Assembly: GCF_048569485.1 (NCBI RefSeq)
Contig: NC_134355.1
Location: 555,653,142 to 555,717,141 of the forward strand
Source: Anomaloglossus baeobatrachus
Taxonomy: Eukaryota > Chordata > Amphibia > Anura > Aromobatidae
Direction: 5' to 3'
DNA: 64,000 nucleotides
How positions within the stretch are numbered: the first letter of the stretch is position 1; every line of letters starts with the position of its first letter. The position numbers and the translations under genes are program-made. The notes beneath the pieces were generated by a model that worked only from the letters and a program-made list of their open reading frames with translations, ran no database searches and was not told the origin of the DNA. Of the stretch, positions 56,270 to 64,000 are shown in pieces.

Positions 56270-57505
56270 CTCAGTCAGTTTTCACCGCTGTAAATGTCAC
56301 TTTTTTATATGGTAATATGTAAAAGCAGATGTCCGTAAAATGCTCCCAACTAGTGCCAAAACCTGCAGCTCCCGGCCCCTGGTACAAAAGTCTTTACACT
56401 TAAGTGGGGGTATTAACAAGCCTCTTCATTCACTGGCAGACTGGAAGAAGGAATCCCCTGTGCAAGAACAATATATGGGCCCTTTGCAGTTCAATAATTA
56501 CTCATAATGCATAATCCCACCTGTTTTGGAGGTAGTGAGGGGCCCCTTACCTCTTGGGCCCCTGTGTAGCCGCACACATTGCACCAATGTTATGTCCGCC
56601 CATCTTCATGTGTAAGAGCTAGATTGTACTAGAGGAAATAGAGGCCACAGTCTCATGGTTGTCTGTTCTCGTATAAGCTAGTGACATCATCTGTCACTAT
56701 AAGTGATGTCACATTGGAAAGGCCATGTGCACAATATTGAAATGAGGTATTCATTGGTATGGTGAGATACGTGTCCAGGGGAGACATGCACATGCTGCAC
56801 TGCCATTCTGTGGATTTTTTTGGATTTTTTTTTGTTAGTTTTATTTTACCTATTTCAGCTCACCACTTGTACAATTACAGGCCTTATACAGAATGCGTTA
56901 AGTGCTCAGTCACTATTAAGCCTTATTTTCTAGATGATCATACTTTCGGCGTGTGTCCACATGGAGTTTTTCAATTCTTAAGTGGAGCCACTCCAAACTG
57001 ATCCTCAAGAATGTTTGAAAAACTCCTAATCATTTTTAAGAGAAATCCACATTGTCGTTTTGTATTTTTTTTTTTTTTTAGGTTTTCTATTTTTCCTTGA
57101 AGATGTTTTGTTGGGGCAAAAAAGTGCATTTTGCTTCTTTTGAAGTGGGTCCTGATGGAATCTACTCCAAAAGCTTTAGTTTACAAAAACAACGAAAAAA
57201 AAAAAACCTTCCAAATCTCTTCAAAACGGCCTCAAGAAAAGAAAATCTCCAACTGGAGGTTGTGTGCCCACAATGAGTTTTTGGTGCCCACTGTTTGTTG
57301 TTTGTTTGTTGTTTTTTTTTTTTTTTTTCCTCTATGTAATCTGACCTGCGGTGTGTGCTTCAAGCCCAAAACATGTCAATTTATATTTCGGGTCCACTGA
57401 GTTGTATGTACAAATTTTCCCCATAGAATTGCATTAGATGCAGGTAATAAAATCATGTTGTTTTTTGTGCATTTCTGTTTGAAAAATGCACCAAACAAAT
57501 GCATG
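56270..57505. other. Intron or intergenic DNA, no gene seen
   Basis: AT-rich with several T- and A-runs (57067-57080, 57188-57206, 57310-57330). 'gtgtgcccacaatgagttttt' (57260) and 'gtgtccacatggagttttt' (56951) are diverged MITE-like edge words, but no full element could be delimited. Confidence 0.4.
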
Positions 57506-58652
57506 TGTGACGCCCTGGCCGGGCCAGGTAGTCACAAATAGGCCCCTGCACTACACCTTTCCCTCACAGGTGACATCAGCCAACCTTCAAAACCCTAGTC
57601 ACCCCCCTCAGGACTAGATGGACACACCAGGGGGCGGAACCAGGCGGTTGGAAGACGCCCACCAAGGAGTCTAGACAGCCCGGGGCGGGAAAGTAGACAG
57701 ATTCTGTTAGAGTTCAAGTTGGAGAGGAGTGTGGGCTGGAGCTGGGTGCAGCTCCAGCAGAGGCGAATACCCCAAATTGAACGGCGCCAGGGTAGGAGCC
57801 CTGGTGCCAGTGGCTAGGAGGCAGACGGCGGTCTCCGTCTTCAGGAGCCGGGAAGACGGCTCGATGGAACCGAGGTGGACCGGGACAGGGTAGTGGCCCA
57901 CTGGTACCGACCCGGGGAACCAACACGGAAACCGGAGCACACAGGGGGGTACTCGGGCCCTGAAGCCTGGACCAGAAGCGACTGGAACCGGTTAATTTAC
58001 CGATTGAAGCCAGGACTAGAGGTCCTCTCCCACCCAAAGTCCCTATTAGAAGACAACAGCCCACCGAGGGGGATAAAAGGCCACCGCCAGGACTCAGAGA
58101 TCCCACGGGCCAGCGTCTGCGGGCAAGGGCTCCTTAGGCCACATCCAGCTGGGAGCGGACTCCTGAAGTTGCAAGCACAGGCAGTCCACCATCTTACAAA
58201 GGTGCAAGAGAAAGACAGAGACCACCAGCCGGGTGGGGGACCAGAATTCAGCCGGCTGCGGGCACTGACCACCATCACCTTGGTTTACCAGAGACTCGTG
58301 TGTTTCCTTCAATAGTGAGTACACCAGCACCCTGCGGTCGCCCATCTCCCTGCACCAAACCCCAACGGGTCCCGGGGCCACCATCCCTGCCCACGGAGGG
58401 GTTAACAACTTGCTGCATAACCTCTCCCCCGGGTGCCCCGTAACTGCAGCGGTGGTGTCCAATCTCGCCACATACCGTGGGTGGCGTCACGAACTTAATA
58501 CGGCTCAGCCCGTACATATACGTCCTACATCCACCACTATAACCCCCCTTTTTGATCGGAGTGACCGTGAGACCCCTGAGTCCGGAGACCCTCGAGCCAC
58601 CCACAGAAGGTCCGGATCCGAGCAGCTTGGCTGCTGCAAGCGGGGCGGTACA
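57506..58652 (+). repeat. Solo LTR, TGTGACGCCC subfamily
   Basis: A 1147-bp LTR runs from TGTGACGCCCTGGCCGG to GCGGGGCGGTACA, with the duplication CATG (57502-57505, 58653-58656). The start hairpin pairs TGTGAC with GTCACA and CCTGG with CCAGG. CCGTGGGTGGCGTCACGAAC lies about 156 bp from the 3' end. It is closely related to 23748-26113. Confidence 0.88.
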
Positions 58653-58656
58653 CATG

Positions 58657-59239
58657 TAATCTGTACATAACTTAATTAATACTGAAAGGGAACTTTTCAG
58701 ATGCAATATTCACCCAGAACCACTAGCAGTCCTGGGTGCATATTGTTAATCCCTGCCTAACCGTCCCTGTATACACTAGCATAGATAAAGAAATCTTTAG
58801 AAAAAGTATTTTCAAAGATCTATTATAATACACTAATAAGGCCAGCAACTAGTCGCAAGAGCGTTAGTTCCTCCTACCATTCCGCTGTCTTTGCATGGCA
58901 GCACACCCACATTGGCAGCACACCCACATTGGCATGCTAACGTGCTATTCAATGCCCATTGCCTAGCATCATCATTAGTGGTGACACGCGTACCTGTGTC
59001 CGTTGCACGACCTCAGAACGCTAGGCATAGGGTCAGTGCACATGATCAGAAGTCCCCAGCACTTCCGGTCATGTGCACTACACCAGTTTGAAGTCGGGAT
59101 GCGTACACCCGGCTTTATAGTGCACATGACAGGAAGTCCAGGAATCGTGCACTGAGCCAAAATCCAGTGTTGGGCAGAGGTGAGCGCGACCATTCCTCTG
59201 ATGCTGCACATTCATTAGCATGTGGCACGTCCACAGGGG
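58657..59239. other. No gene seen
   Basis: It contains a short direct repeat (CACACCCACATTGGCA twice at 58904-58935) and fragments with 'agtgcacatgaccggaagt' words that recur inverted (59036-59150). This may be a MITE remnant. Confidence 0.45.
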
Positions 59240-59243
59240 CATA

Positions 59244-61623
59244 TGTGACGCCCTGGCAAAACCAGGTTGTCACAGAGACTGCACAAATCTTCCAGGTGGA
59301 GGACTTGATCCTCCTTGGCATACCAACACAAACCCACACCCAGTTACACAACACTGGCCAGCAAAACCTAGTCACCCCCCATGACAATAGGGACACACCA
59401 GTGGGTGGGACCCGGCGGATGGGAGGTCCTGAGGTGTCAAGGGAGGGAACACGTGAGTTAAAGCTGAAACACGGAGTCGAGTACTGACGGTTGAAGAGAG
59501 AAGAGTGTGGAGTGACAGCGGAGTCAGGGGTCGGGGCCCCTGGACTACTGACTAGGTGGCAGACGGCAGACAGGGCCACAGGCAATGGAGATCTGGTCGT
59601 GGGAGACCTTAAGTCGACTGGGACAGGGTTGTAGCACGCCAGTGCCGACAGCGGAAATCCGGTCCGGAGGCCGTGCACAGTCGGGGTGCATGTGTGACGC
59701 CCTGGACTATCCAGGTCGTCCCAGGAAGACACAACAACACTACACACCCCCCTTCCCAGTTACGTAACAGCAGTCAAACTAAAAGCTAACTCAAACTAAA
59801 AGCCTAAAACCCTCCAGGTTTGATGTCCACACCAGGGGGGGTGGAGCCAGGCGGTTGGCTCCACCCACCGAGGAGTTCACAGGCCTGGAAGCGGGAACCT
59901 AGTAGTCAAGTTCAAGTTAGTTGAGAGAGTGGTTTTGACAGTGAAGGAGGGAGGTTGTGTCCAGAAGCAGACCTGTGCTCAGGCCTGCCAAACACTACTT
60001 CGGTGGCTGAGTTGGAGCCCAGTCACCATTGGCAAGGAGGCAGACGGTAGTGGCCGCCTGCAGGAGACCGGGAAGACGACTGGTGGAACCATAAGGGACC
60101 GGGACAGGGTAGTGGCTCGCCGGAACCGAACCGGGGAGCCAACTGGATACCGGAGCACCAGGCAGGGTACTCAGAACCCGAACTAGGCTAGAAGCCACCA
60201 CCATAGTCGAATTAACTGATTGCGGTCTGGACCTCAGGGGTTCATTCCCACCTAAGTCCCGATTGAAGGCAACAGCCCAACTATTCCAGATAAGTGTTAC
60301 CGCCAAGGGCCAGAGATCCAAAGGGCCAGCGTCTGCGGGCAAATGGGCTCCTACGACAGATACACGTCGGGGAGCGGACTACCGGTGCATAGGCACATGA
60401 GTCAAGATTCACATACAGAGGTGCAGGAGAAAGGCGGACATTACCAACCTAATCTGGGAAAAGCTGCAGCCGGCTGCGGGCCCCGTTCATCACTCCGTTT
60501 GGTTTACCAGCGACTCCAGTGTCTGGTGTCAGAGTGAGTACACCAGTGCCATCCGGCACTGCGCTGCACCGTAACACTACACCCGGGCCCCGGCCCACCG
60601 GACCTTGGGACCAACATCCCCTACCCACAGAGGGGTCAACACCTAGCTGCGCTACTACACCACTCCCGGGGGCCCCCACACCTTCACCGCAGCGGTGGTG
60701 TCTACAATTACCACAACCCGTGGGTGGCGTCACAAACTATCATCCCATACCAAACACCCCAAATCCCCACGTGTAGCGTCAACTCCCTTGCAGAGCGACG
60801 TGACCCCCGGGTCCGTGAGAGGCTCGAGCCACCACCCGTAGTGCGAGCACGGATCCAAGCGGCTCGGCGGTCGCAGCCGAGCCCACGGGGCGGTACACAG
60901 CGACCCTAGGGTGAGGAAGGTTTCAAGACCCTTGTCAATTAGCCAGCCGGGGACAAGATTCCACGTCTTGTCCCACCAGCAAGCCCAGAGAGCGAAACGG
61001 AAGCCCAACGCGGGGGATAGGGTGTCCGCCAGAACCCACAGAGATCCCATAGGTCAGATTTTGCGGGCCACCGCTCTCAACATACAAAGTTACCGGGAGT
61101 GGACTTCCACCATTTCAAGCGGCGTTGTCCTATTGAAGACACAAATACTGAGTGCAGGAGGAAGGGACCCCTGTTTGCTGTACCAGGGTGTGGGACCCGA
61201 ATACAACCGCTAGAGGTTACCGGTCACTGGCAATTTGGTTTACTACTTGACTCTGTGTGAATTTCCTTGGAACTGTGAGTACACCATTCTTGTCCGGTCC
61301 GCCTTGCATCAAATTCTCTGCAGCATACTTCCCTGTACACCTGGGCCCCGGGACTACTCCTCCCCTACCCGTGGAGGGGATACCATCCTGCTGCCCCACT
61401 CCATCAGCCCCGGGCGTCCCACATCCAGGCAGCGGCGGTGCTACCAACTCTCACCGCAACCCACGGGTGGCGTCACTGACAAACTTTTCCCCTGTAAATA
61501 CACCCTTTCTACGGTTGTGAGGATGGACGGCCGCACAAGCCCGGGTCCGGCTACCACTCGGGCCACAGTAACGAACCCGGATGCGAGCACCCCCTTGCAG
61601 TGGTCTGGCCCCCGTCCGCAACA
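59244..61623 (+). repeat. LTR interrupted by a second LTR (outer)
   Basis: The left part, 59244-59692, starts TGTGACGCCCTGGCAAAACC; the right part, 60898-61623, ends CCCGTCCGCAACA. The outer duplication CATA (59240-59243, 61624-61627) joins them as one insertion of about 1.18 kb. CACGGGTGGCGTCACTGAC lies about 160 bp from the end. The 3' end resembles the LTR at 17172-18338. Confidence 0.87.
59693..60897 (+). repeat. Solo LTR nested in an LTR (inner)
   Basis: A 1205-bp LTR runs from TGTGACGCCCTGGACTATCC to ACGGGGCGGTACA. Flanks CATG/CAGC do not form a clean duplication. CCGTGGGTGGCGTCACAAAC lies about 170 bp before the end. It has the same orientation as the outer LTR. Confidence 0.83.
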
Positions 61624-61752
61624 CATATTTACATGCTAAGAGTGCCGACTAGTCACAAGGGCGTTGGTTCCCTTGGCTAGTCGCTGGCCTCATTAGCCTA
61701 TAATGAAGGATCTTTAGAAATACTTTTTCTAAAGATCTCTTTATTTATGCTA

Positions 61753-62337
61753 CTACCGTGTTTTTTTCAAAAATAAGACCTCCCCCAAAAATAAGCCCTA
61801 GTGGAGATTTTCTGCATTTTCAGAGCAAGGCATAAATATAAGCCATGCCAAGAACATAAGCCCTAATCGCGGTTCAATAATAAAGTGTCTGTGCAGCTAA
61901 AAAAGTTAAAGATACTGCAGGACACTTCATTACAGACAGCAAACACTCCACAATCACACTCACCCGACGCTGAGCTGCAGAGCCTGCAGTGATCGCACCC
62001 CCGCACACATCAGCTCTCACACACACACAATCAGATCGCACACACATCAGATCACACACACACTCACCACTTCCAGCGACACCGATTTTCTTCTCACCGG
62101 CAGAATCCTGAGAGGCTGTGTGGTGGACACGTGACTTCCTCCCATCATTCCCTGTGGCCGGAAGCATTCTGTAACGCTGGATGTGATGTGTGTGTGTGTG
62201 TGATCTACGATCTGCTGTGTGTGAGTGTGTCAGCCAGAAGCAGAGGAGGACTGCGTGCAGCACCCACTGGAGAACACAGGGAGGACTTGGAAGCCACACA
62301 GATGTCCGGGTCTGGAAAATATGAGTCTCCTGGGAAG
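61753..62337. mobile_element. TACCGTGTTTTT element, truncated
   Basis: It starts TACCGTGTTTTTTTCAAAAA and follows the element at 31847-33923 through 'aaagtgtctgtgcagctaaaa' and 'actgcaggacacttcatta', with shorter CA/GT tracts. The right inverted end is not present. Confidence 0.72.
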
Positions 62338-62955
62338 GGTGCTTGGCTTTGAACATGAATGTATCAAAAATAAAGCAGATTTATTTAAAACCTTATTAGA
62401 GACAACCAATATTTCTATAACCAAACAACTGCCTGAATAAGAGAGATGTATAAACCAAAGTAAAAAGCAAAATGGTGCTCTAAAATCTCACAAATATATT
62501 AACAACATAAAAACGGATTTTGTTAAAAAGAGTAGCTTAATGGACGGGTAACAACAAATCTCCCAAGGCTATAAATCGGATATAGCTAGTATGCTCAGTG
62601 CTCACACATCTATTGCAATATATTCCCTAGTGGTTTTACCCAATGAAGCTGGGTGAAACATGGGGCACAGGGCTACACACCTAACAGGGCTGCACATAAT
62701 TACTAGGTCAGTTTGCACCCTATATTCCTTTATTTGATGTACAGTATTCGTTTACTACTAGGGAATGTACTGCAATAGATATATGGGCATACTAATTACA
62801 ATATATATTGTTCATAGCCATGGGAGGTTTCTTGTTAGCCCTCCTTTGAGCTACTCTGTTTTCAAAAAAATCTGATATAATATTTTATATTTAATAAAAC
62901 TGATACATTTGTGAGACAAAAATGAAGCAGAAAAAAATGCAATAAAAATGCATGT
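62338..62955. mobile_element. Possible Penelope-like fragment
   Basis: 'acccaatgaagctgggtgaa' followed by 'acatggggc' (62639-62667) resembles a degenerate hammerhead region of Penelope-like elements. Inverted words 'ctattgcaatatattccctag' (62610) and 'ctagggaatgtactgcaatag' (62758) bracket it. No protein is seen. Confidence 0.35.
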
Positions 62956-63170
62956 AAAAAAAAATGCACAAGTTGAGTATTTGAGGTTTTTTTTTTTTAC
63001 CTTTTTAGTATTTGTAAGTCAAAACCAGGAGTGGAACAATCAGAGGAAAAGTATAATAGAAACACGTCACCACTTCTACATTTTTTACCCAATCCTGGTT
63101 TTGGCTACAAATACTGACGTAAAAAAAACATCACATTTTCAACATGTGCACATGGCCTATTAGGTGAAGA
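62956..63170. mobile_element. Hairpin MITE, relative of 54122-54612
   Basis: 'gagtatttgaggttttt' and 'tagtatttgtaagtcaaaacc' are matched inverted by 'ggttttggctacaaatactg'. The central 'aggagtgg...' text aligns with the copy at about 54430-54500. It lacks the tandem expansion. Confidence 0.7.
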
Positions 63171-63207
63171 AATGCTGCAGAAAATCTGCAACATCAAAAA
63201 CTCACTA

Positions 63208-64000
63208 AGGCTATGTGCGCACTGGGAAATGGAATTTTCTTGAGAAAATTCCGCATGCTCTCAAAGATTACCGCACCCGCGGTAAAAAACCGCGGGAAAC
63301 CGCACCCGAAAACCGCATGCGGTTTTACCGCGGTATTATTTGCGGTATTGCCGCGGTATTGCCGCGTGCGGGTTGGGATGTGCTTTATTGCATTCAATGC
63401 AATAAAGCACATTGAAAAAAAAAAAAAAAAAAAAAAAAGTCATTTAATTCTGAGATAGTAGATAGACAGAAGAATAGATAGAGGGATAGATAGACAGACA
63501 GAGGGATAGATAGAGGACAGATCGCTGCATTTCCCACGGTCGGCAGTGAGTTCACATTACCGGCCGTGGGAAATGACCGGTAATTACCTCTGCTGTCTGC
63601 TGCATTCATTCAGCGCTGTGTCTGTGACAGTCGCGGCTGGATGTAAGCAGCGCAGGACCTGTGGATTACGCCGGAGCGGTGGATTACGCCGGAGCTTTGG
63701 TGCGGGAGGGGTTAATAAAATGGTGAACGAGGCTTGTTTGTTTTATTTAAAATAAAGGATTTTTCGGTGTGTGTGTTTTTTCCACTTTACTTACGGGTTG
63801 ATCATGTCAGCTGTCACATAGACGCTGCCATGATCAAGCCTGGAGTTAATGGCGGTGGTCCCCCACCATCATTAACTCCTTGTATTACCTTGCTGCCACT
63901 GCTACACGGCGGCAAGAAGAGCCGGGGACACGCCGGTGCTGCCGCATAATGCATGCGACATTCCCGGGGCAGCTGCGGCTGATATTCTCGGCTGCCGGAG
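63208..64000. mobile_element. AGGCTATGTGCGCAC MITE, left end, with dispersed repeat
   Basis: The left edge AAGGCTATGTGCGCACTGGG matches the family at 45102. Self-complementary 'CCGCGGT' text follows (63270-63365), then an A-run (63415-63438), a GATA/GACA microsatellite (63450-63525), and GC-rich text with a doubled 'gtggattacgccggagc' (63660-63695). No right terminus lies inside the window. Confidence 0.55.

Noticed and set aside
59689-60901. Target duplication for the inner LTR at 59693
   Set aside because: CATG and CAGC do not match well enough; the boundary or one flank has changed.
1-64000. tRNA, rRNA, bacterial operons, ribosome-binding sites, attachment sites
   Set aside because: No cloverleaf, rRNA text or prokaryotic gene layout was seen; the content is vertebrate repeat DNA.

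Overview
The window looks like intergenic DNA from a large, repeat-rich vertebrate genome, most likely a neobatrachian frog. That assignment rests on the repeat families: hammerhead-bearing Penelope-like elements, long-armed Tc1 elements, TTAA-flanked CCCCTTAA MITEs, a roughly 350-bp satellite and many related gypsy-type LTRs. I recognise these from memory of anuran genomes; no search was run. The species is not determined. Nothing bacterial or viral-genomic is present, and I found no rRNA, tRNA or CRISPR array. Only one short stretch (55672-55908) looks like host coding sequence: a first coding exon with a strong Kozak context and a consensus splice donor.

Layout. 1-4611 is the 5' part of a minus-strand Ty3/gypsy fossil that runs off the left edge. 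4612-8400 holds a Penelope-like tail and a diverged satellite interrupted by at least three insertions. 8409-10443 holds LTR-like sequence and a solo LTR. 10670-16906 is a Penelope-like element with 1.15-kb inverted arms and 16-bp target duplications, itself split by a Tc1 element. 17172-34768 is a dense mosaic of solo LTRs, MITEs and minisatellites, with LTRs inserted into LTRs, MITEs and minisatellites. 35175-38068 is a Tc1 element carrying a TTAA MITE. 38350-44298 is a Tc1 remnant carrying a 5.46-kb hAT transposon with a BED finger and a 760-residue transposase frame. 45693-54118 is a second gypsy copy with both LTRs, which differ by under 1%. 54122-57505 holds a hairpin MITE and the putative host exon. 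57506-61623 holds three more LTRs, one nested in another. 61753-64000 holds MITE and Penelope-like fragments.

The main patterns beyond plain annotation concern the LTRs. (1) About fifteen LTRs from several diverged subfamilies all begin with a 30-32 bp nested hairpin whose arms vary in a compensatory way. (2) Almost all carry a GGTGGCGTCAC motif 125-175 bp before their 3' end that matches the primer-binding site of the two gypsy copies over up to 13 bases. (3) Solo-LTR insertions leave 4-bp target duplications. Together these suggest one LTR lineage radiated in this genome under structural constraint at the U3 end.

All coordinates, repeat matches and divergence estimates were read by eye. 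Boundaries should be good to a few bases where target duplications are given, and approximate elsewhere.
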